This document shows, piece after piece, positions 1 through 7,790 of a DNA stretch of 64,000 nt. Numbering within the stretch: position 1 is the stretch's first letter; each line of letters starts with the position of its first letter. Source of the stretch: an uncultured Butyrivibrio sp. (lineage in GTDB: Bacteria > Bacillota > Clostridia > Lachnospirales > Lachnospiraceae); the NCBI RefSeq assembly GCF_947169445.1, contig NZ_CAMVPU010000008.1:1-64000 (forward strand). The letters are read 5' to 3'. Below the pieces are notes generated by a model that searched no databases, had not been told where the DNA came from, and saw only the letters and a program-made list of their open reading frames with translations. A program made the position numbers and the translations under genes.

Positions 1-364
1 TACCAAATACCTCATGCATCCCGATGAGGCTGATCTTTTTGAGTGGATGGAGACTTCACACCAGACTCCTCTCACACTTAAGAAGCATGAAAAGGAACAG
101 CTCATCCTTTATGTCAAATTTGATCCCGACACACATGATATGATGACAGGTATTGCTGATGAGAATATCACCTTAAAGCTTGGCTCTCCTCTTATGGAAA
201 TCAATATCGACCAGCTCACCAGAGATGAATTTAAGCTTAAGATCTTCAATATGCTTCTTCTAGCTGACGAGATGGGCAACGTAGATCTCCGCAAGATGAG
301 CAATATTCAGATTGTTAAGACCTACCTCACTGAAATCTACGACAAGTATCACGAGAATCCTTGA
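1..364 (+). CDS. Conserved hypothetical protein X, copy 1 (5' end outside window)
   Basis: Only the C-terminal ~120 residues are in the window; the frame is open from base 2, so the true start lies upstream. It is clearly homologous to the full 189-residue protein encoded at 4046-4615: both end in an identical stretch covering NIQIVKTYLTEIYDK and HENP, and most of the overlap matches. Copy 1 lacks four residues (IAVL in copy 2) through a 12-nt in-frame deletion near base 273. The synonymous sites differ heavily, so this is not a recent duplicate. The family is not recognised; there is no signal peptide or membrane segment in the visible part, and it looks like a soluble mixed alpha/beta protein. 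It converges on proB copy 1 with a shared terminator between them. Confidence 0.75.
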   Translation, partial: TKYLMHPDEADLFEWMETSHQTPLTLKKHEKEQLILYVKFDPDTHDMMTGIADENITLKLGSPLMEINIDQLTRDEFKLKIFNMLLLADEMGNVDLRKMSNIQIVKTYLTEIYDKYHENP

Positions 365-376
365 TTTAGCTGCTAA

Positions 377-419
377 AATAAGCCTGTACCTTATGTATGA
401 TCATAAAGTACAGGCTTTT
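377..419. terminator. Bidirectional terminator between X copy 1 and proB copy 1
   Basis: An inverted repeat pairs AAGCCTGTAC and a following CTTATG with CATAAAG and GTACAGGCTT, with one mismatch. T-runs follow on the plus side and an A-rich flank serves the minus side. It separates two convergent genes. Confidence 0.8.
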
Positions 420-422
420 CTT

Positions 423-1223
423 TTAGTCTTTTTTGGCAACAAACAGTGTTCCGACCTTCTTTTTGTCAATTATGTCATAGAGACGTTCCGGGTTCTTACC
501 ATTGGTAATAAGAACATCTATTCCATGGGACGTGGCAAGCTCCGCTGCTTCAAGTTTGGTGATCATTCCACCGGTTCCGCGATTAGACCCGGAGCCCGAA
601 GCAACCTTTTTGAGATCCTCTGTGATTTCCTCCACACGACTTATGAGCTTGGCATCCGGATCTTCCTGAGGATTACCGTCATAAAGTCCCTCTATATCAG
701 AAAAGATAATAAGCTTGCTGGCATTACAGAAGACAGCCACCAGGGCCGACAACATATCATTATCGGAAAAGAGCTTTTTATCCGATTCAATCTCTGTATG
801 GCTGACGGAGTCATTTTCATTGACAATGGGTATGATATGGTTTTCCATAAGAGCATCGAAGGTGTTCTTTAAGTTTTCACTGCGGGCTTTATTGGAGAAA
901 TCGGCATTATCCAAAAGAATCTGCCCCACCATGCGGTTGTACTCGCCAAAAAGCTTGTCATAAAGATGCATAAGTTCTGTCTGTCCCACAGCAGCCGCAG
1001 CCTGCTTCATACGTATCTCCTGAGGCTTTTGGGGAAGTCTCATCTTGTTTGCTCCCACAGCAATTGCTCCGGAAGAAACCAATACCAGATCATAACCCAG
1101 ATTTTCAACTCCTGCTATAGATCTGCAAAGATGGTCGATAGCTCTTATATCTATATTTCCGCTTTCATTGGTTATGGTAGAGGTTCCTACCTTAACCACT
1201 ATCCTCTTTTTACTGACGCTCAT
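423..1223 (-). CDS. proB: Glutamate 5-kinase, copy 1 (short form without PUA domain)
   Basis: Catalyses ATP-dependent phosphorylation of L-glutamate to glutamyl-5-phosphate, the first step of proline synthesis, in the cytosol. The 266 residues form a single amino-acid-kinase domain: N-terminal KRIVVKVGTSTI nucleotide site, VLVSSGAIAVG, the FSDNDMLSALVA segment and the SGSNRGTGGMITKLEAA loop. The C-terminal PUA domain of the ~365-residue enterobacterial and Bacillus enzymes is absent. It starts at an ATG preceded by GGAGAAG. The protein is about 93% identical by eye to copy 2 at 3207-4007, but third positions are largely different and this copy uses more C- and G-ending codons. All active-site motifs are intact, so both copies are probably active. 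proA is about 31 kb away rather than adjacent. Confidence 0.93.
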   Translation of the reverse strand: MSVSKKRIVVKVGTSTITNESGNIDIRAIDHLCRSIAGVENLGYDLVLVSSGAIAVGANKMRLPQKPQEIRMKQAAAAVGQTELMHLYDKLFGEYNRMVGQILLDNADFSNKARSENLKNTFDALMENHIIPIVNENDSVSHTEIESDKKLFSDNDMLSALVAVFCNASKLIIFSDIEGLYDGNPQEDPDAKLISRVEEITEDLKKVASGSGSNRGTGGMITKLEAAELATSHGIDVLITNGKNPERLYDIIDKKKVGTLFVAKKD

Positions 1224-1250
1224 ATCTTCTCCGTTCCAAACTGTATTTTT

Positions 1251-1308
1251 ACTTTCTCACTTTAACTTAATAAATTAAAGTTTAAAACGAAAAAGAATCC
1301 TTTGCAAG
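1251..1308 (-). promoter_or_regulatory. Putative proB copy 1 promoter and conserved leader element
   Basis: On the minus strand TTGCAA (1303-1308), a 17-nt spacer and TAAACT form a plausible sigma-A promoter. It is followed by a 29-nt block (1279 down to 1251) that matches 26 of 29 bases of the block upstream of proB copy 2 (3165-3193). The block contains the inverted repeat TTAATTTATTAA (1267-1278). Confidence 0.5.
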
Positions 1309-1311
1309 AAC

Positions 1312-2496
1312 TTATTTCTCATTTTTCATTTTCGTCACCATTTCATTTATGCAAAGAGCCGCAATAAATGAAAAGATAAAGAATCCTGCCAATACAGCCA
1401 TAGCAGTCCTCATTCCGAAATTATCTCCCACAAATCCCGTAAGGGCTGTAAACGCAAAGCCTCCTATTCCGGTAGCCGTTGTGATCATTCCGGTGGCTGT
1501 AGCTGTCTTTTTTCCGGCAAAAGACATCATGATAGTCAGGCATGAAGGATATATGGCACCGCTGGCAAGTCCCAGGGGAATGCAAAGTAAAAGAACCGCC
1601 GTACTGTTCTTATTAAGGGCAAGAGTTGCTGTAACTGCAGGAATTATCAGAACCGCAGACATCAAAATCTTGGTTGAGTACTTGGAGAAATATCCCACCA
1701 GTATTCTGGCAGGAATCATAACCGCCCAAAACAGCGAAAGCGCAAATTTGCCGTTGGATGACAACAGTACATCAGTAAAAAGCGTATCTATAAAGAAAGT
1801 AAACCCATTCTCAAATCCCACATAGATACACATAATGATGCACAGGAGAATGATTCCAAACAAAAGAAATCTCCCTTCTCCTTTGCCTTTCTCGATGTTC
1901 TCGCTTCTCTTTTGATCAAATTCCCTTGGTTCACTTCCGGATTTAGTCATTCCGAAAATTGCGATAATACTGCCGCTGGCCAAAAGGACAAACAGTGTTC
2001 TCCACCCCATGCCTATTCCAAGATAGAATCTTACTACCAGAGGAGAAATCAATGCCCCCAGGGCATACATGGATGTAATAAATCCGATTTTCTTTTTTCC
2101 GCTTACAGGATAAGCATCCGCAAGCGCCGCTATGGAAATAAACTGAAGGGCACTTGTTGTAAGCCCTAAGAAGAAAATGCCTATAACAAAAACATAATTT
2201 GATGTTGTGAAAAAAACCAAAAGTGCGGCTGCCAGCTGTATTGCCAGCATTATTAGAATACAGAAGGATTTTTTGTGTCTGTCGGCCCAACTGCCTAAAA
2301 TCAGAGGTGCAAGCATTGTCGCAAACAGTTCCGTGGCTGCAAACAGTCCCATGGAAGTAATGGACAGGTCATAGTGCTGACCAATATCCCAAAGACTTGC
2401 CTGATATCCACCTGCCTCAAAGCCATTTATGAATACTATCAGAAATAAAACAAGCCATAAAAAATCATGTTTTTTTGCAACAGATGTACTCTCCAT
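1312..2496 (-). CDS. Major facilitator superfamily transporter
   Basis: A 394-residue polytopic membrane protein with about 12 hydrophobic segments. It has the MFS-type loop GSWADRHKKS after the second helix (residues ~68-77) and a long charged central loop near 190-205 (PREFDQKRSENIEKGKGEG) separating the two six-helix halves. It starts with a hydrophilic stretch and then WLVLFLIVFINGFEAGGYQASL. The substrate cannot be read from the sequence; the family includes drug and sugar exporters and importers. It lies between proB copy 1 and ssrA and is transcribed toward proB, with about 90 bases between them. Like proB copy 1, it uses more C- and G-ending codons than most genes of this window, which may reflect separate ancestry of the 0.4-2.5 kb block. 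Confidence 0.8.
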   Translation of the reverse strand: MESTSVAKKHDFLWLVLFLIVFINGFEAGGYQASLWDIGQHYDLSITSMGLFAATELFATMLAPLILGSWADRHKKSFCILIMLAIQLAAALLVFFTTSNYVFVIGIFFLGLTTSALQFISIAALADAYPVSGKKKIGFITSMYALGALISPLVVRFYLGIGMGWRTLFVLLASGSIIAIFGMTKSGSEPREFDQKRSENIEKGKGEGRFLLFGIILLCIIMCIYVGFENGFTFFIDTLFTDVLLSSNGKFALSLFWAVMIPARILVGYFSKYSTKILMSAVLIIPAVTATLALNKNSTAVLLLCIPLGLASGAIYPSCLTIMMSFAGKKTATATGMITTATGIGGFAFTALTGFVGDNFGMRTAMAVLAGFFIFSFIAALCINEMVTKMKNEK

Positions 2497-2654
2497 AAGC
2501 CCCTACCTTCCGAACATAATAATTACTCATATTTTATTCTATCATCGAAAAATAAAGCACTTATGAATGATAAATAATATTTGTTTAAAATTTTAATTCA
2601 TTTCTATGACTACAATGAGAAAATAAAAATTTAAAACCTGAACCAATGATACAG

Positions 2655-2683
2655 TTGAAAAAAAACAAAAACGATTATATACT
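2655..2683 (+). promoter_or_regulatory. Promoter of ssrA
   Basis: TTGAAA (2655-2660), a 17-nt A-rich spacer, then TATACT (2678-2683). Transcription would begin near 2690, about 15 nt before the mature tmRNA 5' end, consistent with RNase P trimming. Confidence 0.75.
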
Positions 2684-2704
2684 ATAGTTCCAACAACTTA
2701 ATAA

Positions 2705-3057
2705 GGGTTAGTAAAGGTTTCGACAGGGATTTTGAAGCTGGAGAAGCTATCCGCAGGACGGTGCGTTAAACCTCAAATTAAAATTAAACGCTAACGATAA
2801 TTTAGCATACGCTGCCTAAGTGCAGCCCGTCAGCCTGAGTGCACCTACACATTTAGTAACTGGCGTCAAACTTTGTAGGAAACGACATAGCTTAAGCTTT
2901 GCGGTTATGGTCGTATCATGAAGCTACCGATTAGGTTTGGTTGTCAATTTCCGGGTCTTTGAGGGAACAGAGATGAAGAATCTCAGAATAATTGACTATG
3001 ATAGTAGAAGGACAGGGGATGAATTTTTGGACGCGGGTTCGACTCCCGCCTAATCCA
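2705..3057 (+). ncRNA. ssrA: Transfer-messenger RNA (tmRNA)
   Basis: Rescues stalled ribosomes and appends a degradation tag. The tRNA-like ends pair: GGGTTAG (2705-2711) with CTAATCC (3050-3056), including one G-U pair. The T-arm CGCGGGTTCGACTCCCGC (3032-3049) and the TTTCGACAGGG motif are typical. The tag reading frame starts at resume codon GCT 2790 and reads ANDNLAYAA followed by TAA (2817-2819). CCA is not encoded; the gene continues ACTA, so CCA must be added by nucleotidyltransferase. Mature length is about 353 nt before CCA. The tag ends AYAA rather than the common ALAA. It has its own promoter and terminator and lies between the MFS gene and proB copy 2. Confidence 0.95.
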
Positions 3058-3070
3058 CTAAGCTTAAAGT

Positions 3071-3102
3071 AAGAGTTTCACTTTTGAGTGAGGCTCTTTT
3101 TG
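3071..3102 (+). terminator. Terminator of ssrA
   Basis: An 11-bp stem (3071-3081 with 3088-3098, two G-U pairs) closes a 6-nt TTTTGA loop and runs into a T5 tract. Confidence 0.88.
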
Positions 3103-3147
3103 CATATATAGGTAAAGAAATTTTGCTTGCATCATTTGAAAATGCGA

Positions 3148-3193
3148 TATAAACTTGAATAAGATTTGATTTATCAAGCTAAAGTGAGAAAGT
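3148..3193 (+). promoter_or_regulatory. proB copy 2 promoter region and conserved leader element
   Basis: A TATAAA -10 candidate (3148-3153) with weak upstream CTTGCA is followed by a 29-nt block at 3165-3193 that matches the proB copy 1 leader at 26 of 29 bases. The block holds the inverted repeat TTGATTTATCAA (3166-3177). In copy 1 the two symmetric positions have both changed (G to A and C to T), which keeps the symmetry. The block ends directly at the GAAGGGA ribosome binding site. Confidence 0.5.
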
Positions 3194-3206
3194 GAAGGGA
3201 TTATTT

Positions 3207-4007
3207 ATGGCCTTAAGCAAAAAAAGAATTGTTGTTAAAGTCGGAACATCTACTATTACAAATGAGAGTGGAAATATAGATATAAGAGCAATAGATCATC
3301 TTTGCAGGGCAATTGCAGGTGTTGAGAATAAAGGCTATGATCTGGTGCTTGTTTCATCAGGGGCAATTGCAGTTGGTGCAAATAAGATGAGACTTGCGCA
3401 GAAGCCTAAAGAAATCAGAATGAAACAGGCAGCCGCAGCTGTTGGGCAGACTGAGCTTATGCATCTTTATGATAAACTGTTTGGCGAGTACAACCGCATG
3501 GTGGGACAGATCCTTCTAGATAATGCAGATTTTTCCAATCCACAGCGAAGTGAGAATCTTAAGAATACCTTTGATGCACTTTTAGAAAACCATATTATTC
3601 CTATAGTGAATGAAAATGACTCAGTCAGCCATACTGAGATTGAATCAGAGCAAAAGCTTTTTTCCGATAATGATATGTTGTCTGCGCTTGTAGCAGTATT
3701 CTGTAATGCAAGTAAGCTCATTATTTTCTCTGATATTGAAGGCCTTTATGACGGGAATCCTCAGTCTGATCCTGATGCCAAGCTTATTAGCAGGGTAGAG
3801 GATATTACAGATGAACTTAGATCTGTTGCTTCTGGTTCAGGCTCTAATCGTGGAACCGGAGGAATGATTACTAAGTTAGAGGCTGCTGAGCTTGCTACTT
3901 CACATGGAATTGATGTTCTTATTACCAATGGTAAGAATCCTGAAAGACTGTATGATATTATCGACAAGAAGAAGGTTGGGACCTTATTTGTCGCGAAGGA
4001 AGCATAA
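3207..4007 (+). CDS. proB: Glutamate 5-kinase, copy 2 (short form without PUA domain)
   Basis: Same reaction as copy 1: ATP plus glutamate to glutamyl-5-phosphate. The 266 residues have the intact kinase motifs KVGTSTI, VSSGAIAVGANKM, DNDMLSALVA and GSGSNRGTGGM. An in-frame GTG at 3192 gives a five-residue longer reading, but GAAGGGA at 3194-3200 sits 6 nt before the ATG at 3207 and the copy 1 start aligns there, so 3207 is chosen. Differences from copy 1 cluster on the surface (for example NPQRSEN versus NKARSEN, and the DITDELRSV segment). It follows ssrA and converges on X copy 2. Codon choice resembles the rest of the window more than copy 1 does, so this is probably the resident copy. 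Confidence 0.93.
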   Translation: MALSKKRIVVKVGTSTITNESGNIDIRAIDHLCRAIAGVENKGYDLVLVSSGAIAVGANKMRLAQKPKEIRMKQAAAAVGQTELMHLYDKLFGEYNRMVGQILLDNADFSNPQRSENLKNTFDALLENHIIPIVNENDSVSHTEIESEQKLFSDNDMLSALVAVFCNASKLIIFSDIEGLYDGNPQSDPDAKLISRVEDITDELRSVASGSGSNRGTGGMITKLEAAELATSHGIDVLITNGKNPERLYDIIDKKKVGTLFVAKEA

Positions 4008-4041
4008 AAAAAGACCTGCATTGCAGGTCTTTTTTTATGCT
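4004..4041. terminator. Bidirectional terminator between proB copy 2 and X copy 2
   Basis: A near-perfect palindrome, AAAAAAGACCTGCA against TGCAGGTCTTTTTT, overlaps the proB stop region. A-run and T-run flanks allow termination in both directions. Confidence 0.85.
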
Positions 4042-4045
4042 ATAA

Positions 4046-4615
4046 TCAAGGATTCTCATGAAACTTATCATAAATTTCTGTGAGATATGTCTTTACAATC
4101 TGGATATTGGACATCTTGCGAAGATCAGCATTTCCCATGAGAACAGCAATCTCATCAGCAAGAAGGAGCATGTTGTAAATCTTAAGTTTGAACTCATCAC
4201 GTGTAAGCTCATCAACATTGATCTGCATGAGTGGAGCACCGAGCTTAAGTGTGATGTTCTCGTCTGCGATACCTGTAAGCATATCATGAGTTTCGGAATC
4301 GAAATTCACATAAAGAATAAGCTTTTCCTTCTCATGCTTTTTAAGTGTAAGAGCAGTTTGGTGTGAAGACTCCATCCATTCATATAAATCAGCATCATCA
4401 GGGTTCATAAGGAACTTGGTAAGATCTTCCTTGTGTTTCTCGATGTACTGAACATATTTGCTGGCATTAGGGCCTGTGTAGGCAAGTTCAACCTTTACTC
4501 CGTTGTCAGACTTAACAAGTCTGCATTTCTCAGCGACTTCTTTGATCTTAAGAGTAGTCTCTGTATTACCGATTATCTTAAAAGTACCGGTTTCTAATTC
4601 CTGTTTAAATTCCAT
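4046..4615 (-). CDS. Conserved hypothetical protein X, copy 2
   Basis: 189 residues, family not recognised. It is a soluble, Lys/Glu-rich protein with no signal or membrane segment. The N-terminal part (residues 1-65) has alternating short strands and helices (FKIIGNTETTLKIKEVAEKC, then VKVELAYTGPNASKYVQYIEKH). The C-terminal part has a conserved-looking core around DEFKLKIYNMLLLADEI and NIQIVKTYLTEIYDK that is shared with copy 1. The start ATG is preceded by AAGGAGA with 5-6 nt spacing. It converges on proB copy 2, mirroring the X/proB pair at the left edge. Repeated linkage to proB suggests the two genes moved together, not necessarily a shared function. Confidence 0.8.
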   Translation of the reverse strand: MEFKQELETGTFKIIGNTETTLKIKEVAEKCRLVKSDNGVKVELAYTGPNASKYVQYIEKHKEDLTKFLMNPDDADLYEWMESSHQTALTLKKHEKEKLILYVNFDSETHDMLTGIADENITLKLGAPLMQINVDELTRDEFKLKIYNMLLLADEIAVLMGNADLRKMSNIQIVKTYLTEIYDKFHENP

Positions 4616-4791
4616 ATTGTCTCCTTATCAATAATGTTAAAATAAACAGCATTTAAGCTATTTACAGTAACTAATTGCTACCTAAAATCCGTTGTTAGTA
4701 TAGCACAAAGACTATAAAAATGGTATACTAATTAGAGTTTTGCATAAGGATTAAATCTTTAAAAGTTTATAAAAAATTTTGTGGGGAAAAA

Positions 4792-7689
4792 ATGGCTTCA
4801 AGTAATAATAGGGGAAATTCTAATAGAAAATCTACAAAGAATAGTGGCAGGAGCAGATCTGCAGCCAGGACTTCTAAGAGAAGACCTGTGCAGGAAGAAG
4901 AGATTGATTATTCTCTTAGAAGTGAGATTATTGTAATTGCTTCGATTGCACTGGCTATTTTTTTATTCCTGTGTAATTTCGGTATCTGTGGTGCTTTTGG
5001 AAATGCTGTAAGCAGCATTTTATTTGGGCTGTTTGGTTTTACTGCCTATATAGCACCAATTGTCGCTGTACTTTCAATAGTAATTGGAATTGCCAATTTT
5101 GGCTCTAATGCTTCCATTCGGAAGATTGTTTCCGGAATCGTTTTGTTCTTTATTATCGGCATGCTTTCTGACCTTATTTCAGGAAGACCGCAGGCTGCAA
5201 CAGCTTATAATATTGTTGATATATTTACTGCTGCCAGTGCGGGCAAAAATGGCGGTGGCTTTTTTGCCGGTTCTCTTGCATATTTTAGCTACAAATATCT
5301 TTCACTAGTGGGAACTATTCTTTTACTCCTTGTTCTTGGTATCGCAAGCCTTGTGGTATTTACTCAGCACTCTTTTGTAGGCGGAATCAAAAAAGGCGGC
5401 AGAAGGATCATTGAGAAGACCAGACAGGAAACAGAGAATTATAGAGAATATGCTGAAAAACGCCGTGAGAAACTTGAAGAGCGCAGGGCTCAGATAGAGG
5501 AAGAAAAACGCCTTGCCATCGAACAGAAGGAGGATGAGAAAATCCTCCGCATGGAGAAAAAGGTCAGCGGTGTAATGCTTGATACTGCCCTGGATAAGGA
5601 TGTAGAAGACGAGGAGAAAACTGTTCACTCAGATTTTGATCCTTCCTCAAATAAGAATATCTTTATCCCAGAAGAGGAAATCAGTGATGATATTCACGAA
5701 ATAATTCTTAATAAGGGTATTGAAACAGATGTTGAGCCTGATGGTCAGAGAGTGCTTAGAACCGGTCCTGTCATCCATGGAATGGGCTATGACGACGTGG
5801 ACGATGAAGAAGAGGACGATAGTTTCGAGGATGATCTTGAGAGTCCAAAAGATAATATTGTTTCTTTTAATGAGCATGTAGATCAGACAGAGGTAAAAAG
5901 AGACGTTGTTACCAAGGCTGCAGTTAACAGCGATGAGCCAGCAGAGAGAAATAAGCTGGTGGCCAGAGCCGGGGTATATGAATTTGAAGATGATGTTCTT
6001 CCTGATGTGCCGGTTCATGCAGAACATATCGGAAACGGCATGAATGGTGACTATGTTATCCATGCTCAGGATCACATTTCGAGGAGCGTAAGTGCCGACT
6101 CTAAGATTAATCAGTCACAGCCATCAAGTGTTTCTTCCCTTGGACCCGGACCTCATACTACAAGTCCCGGAATGGAAAAAGAGATTGAGGCTCATAAAAA
6201 GGCTATTCCTAAGAAATATGTATTCCCTCCACTTAATCTTTTGGAAAAGGGTACGAGAAATAAGAATGCTGATTCTGCCAGAGCGCTTAAAGAGACTGGC
6301 TATAAACTACAGGAAATATTAAAGACCTTTGGAGTCAACGTTACAGTTACCGATATAAGTCAGGGACCGGCTGTTACCAGATATGAGCTTCAGCCTGAGG
6401 CTGGTGTTCGAGTTAATAAGATAGTTAATCTTGCTGATGATATCAAGATGAACCTTGCAGCCAAGGATATTCGTATTGAAGCACCTATTCCCGGCAAAGC
6501 AGCAGTAGGTATCGAAGTTCCTAATAAGGAGAATCAGGCTGTTGCTCTTAGGGATCTTTTCGAGTCTCCTGAATATAAGGAGTTTGATTCAAGGCTGGCT
6601 TTTGCCGTAGGTAAAGATATTGCCGGTAAGACTGTAGTTACAGATATTGGCAAGATGCCTCACCTTCTGATTGCGGGAGCAACCGGATCCGGTAAGTCAG
6701 TTTGTATTAATACTATCATCATGAGCCTGCTCTATAAGGCGAAGCCTGATGAAGTTCAGATGATCATGATCGACCCTAAGATTGTTGAGCTGAGTGTTTA
6801 CAACGGAATTCCTCATCTTATGATTCCGGTTGTGACTGATCCTAAGAAGGCCGCAGCTGCGCTTAACTGGGCTGTTGCCGAGATGACAAACAGATACAAG
6901 AAATTTGCTGATGCAGGTGTGAGGGACCTTAAGGGATATAATAAGCTTGCCCGTGATAGCGAAGATTCCGATATGCAGGTTATGCCTCAGATTGTTGTTA
7001 TTGTCGACGAGCTTGCAGACCTTATGATGGTTTCAGCCAATGAGGTTGAGGATGCTATATGCCGTCTGACTCAGCTTGCAAGAGCAGCTGGTATACATCT
7101 TATCATTGCTACTCAGAGACCATCTGTAGATGTCATTACAGGTCTTATTAAAGCAAATATGCCAAGTAGAGTTGCATTTGCAGTATCAAGTGGTGTAGAC
7201 TCTAGGACAATACTTGATATAACCGGTGCAGAAAAACTTCTTGGAAAAGGTGATATGCTCTTTTACCCTCAGGGTTATACCAAACCTGCGAGAGTACAGG
7301 GCGCTTTCGTTTCTGATAAAGAGGTTCAGGCAGTTACTGATTTCCTTAGAAACCAAAAGGGCGATTCTGACGGCTATTACAACGAAGATATCGAGAAACA
7401 GATAAGTAGCATGCAGAGCTCATCCGGTGGAAACGGAGCGATTGGGGATTCTGATTCGGACAGGGATGAGTATTTTGTTCAGGCCGGTAATATAATAATT
7501 GAAAAAGAGAAAGCGTCCATAGGAATGCTACAAAGAGCCTTTAAGATTGGGTTTAACAGGGCTGCCAGAATTATGGATCAGCTTTGCGAGGCCGGTGTCG
7601 TAGGTGACGAGGAAGGTACAAAGCCTAGGAAAGTCCTTATGACCAAGGCTCAGTTTGATGAATATGTTAACTCTCAGACAGTTGAATAA
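4792..7689 (+). CDS. ftsK: DNA translocase FtsK/SpoIIIE
   Basis: A septal ATP-driven double-stranded DNA pump that moves chromosome DNA through the closing division or sporulation septum. The 965 residues comprise a basic N-terminus, four membrane segments (about residues 46-66, 75-100, 107-127, 165-190), and a long charged linker (about 200-470) with coiled-coil-like EKRREKLEERRAQIEEEKR and an acidic DDVDDEEEDD patch. The RecA-like motor follows, with Walker A GATGSGKS (629-636) and Walker B VVIVDELAD (around 735-743). A C-terminal winged-helix gamma domain (about 895-960) would read orientation motifs. The linker is longer than in B. subtilis SpoIIIE (787 residues in total). GTGGGGA precedes the ATG. 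It appears monocistronic, with about 100 bases before fhs. Confidence 0.95.
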   Translation: MASSNNRGNSNRKSTKNSGRSRSAARTSKRRPVQEEEIDYSLRSEIIVIASIALAIFLFLCNFGICGAFGNAVSSILFGLFGFTAYIAPIVAVLSIVIGIANFGSNASIRKIVSGIVLFFIIGMLSDLISGRPQAATAYNIVDIFTAASAGKNGGGFFAGSLAYFSYKYLSLVGTILLLLVLGIASLVVFTQHSFVGGIKKGGRRIIEKTRQETENYREYAEKRREKLEERRAQIEEEKRLAIEQKEDEKILRMEKKVSGVMLDTALDKDVEDEEKTVHSDFDPSSNKNIFIPEEEISDDIHEIILNKGIETDVEPDGQRVLRTGPVIHGMGYDDVDDEEEDDSFEDDLESPKDNIVSFNEHVDQTEVKRDVVTKAAVNSDEPAERNKLVARAGVYEFEDDVLPDVPVHAEHIGNGMNGDYVIHAQDHISRSVSADSKINQSQPSSVSSLGPGPHTTSPGMEKEIEAHKKAIPKKYVFPPLNLLEKGTRNKNADSARALKETGYKLQEILKTFGVNVTVTDISQGPAVTRYELQPEAGVRVNKIVNLADDIKMNLAAKDIRIEAPIPGKAAVGIEVPNKENQAVALRDLFESPEYKEFDSRLAFAVGKDIAGKTVVTDIGKMPHLLIAGATGSGKSVCINTIIMSLLYKAKPDEVQMIMIDPKIVELSVYNGIPHLMIPVVTDPKKAAAALNWAVAEMTNRYKKFADAGVRDLKGYNKLARDSEDSDMQVMPQIVVIVDELADLMMVSANEVEDAICRLTQLARAAGIHLIIATQRPSVDVITGLIKANMPSRVAFAVSSGVDSRTILDITGAEKLLGKGDMLFYPQGYTKPARVQGAFVSDKEVQAVTDFLRNQKGDSDGYYNEDIEKQISSMQSSSGGNGAIGDSDSDRDEYFVQAGNIIIEKEKASIGMLQRAFKIGFNRAARIMDQLCEAGVVGDEEGTKPRKVLMTKAQFDEYVNSQTVE

Positions 7690-7766
7690 ACTAATTACTG
7701 TTAAGATGATTCCTTTATGGAATATCTAATAAAGCACTTTAGTTACAAAGGAAAGTTTTGTTGCGG

Positions 7767-7786
7767 TTTTCCGCGGAAAAGGAGAT
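7767..7786 (+). promoter_or_regulatory. Perfect 14-bp palindrome abutting the fhs ribosome binding site
   Basis: TTTTCCGCGGAAAA (7767-7780) is a perfect palindrome immediately followed by the GGAGAT Shine-Dalgarno (7781-7786) of fhs. It could be an operator or an RNA element that occludes the ribosome site. No known riboswitch fold was recognised here. Confidence 0.4.
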
Positions 7787-7790
7787 TTGA

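Noticed and set aside
3050..3192. Integration site for a genomic island at the 3' end of ssrA
   Set aside because: There is no integrase and no repeat of the ssrA 3' end in the window; the duplicated block lies mostly on the 5' side of ssrA, and a normal terminator follows it.
3192..3206. GTG start extending ProB copy 2 by five residues
   Set aside because: The ribosome site GAAGGGA lies after this GTG and fits ATG 3207, which aligns with copy 1.
7690..7790. Tetrahydrofolate riboswitch upstream of fhs
   Set aside because: No segment matching the THF riboswitch core was seen in this 101-base gap; only a short palindrome is present.
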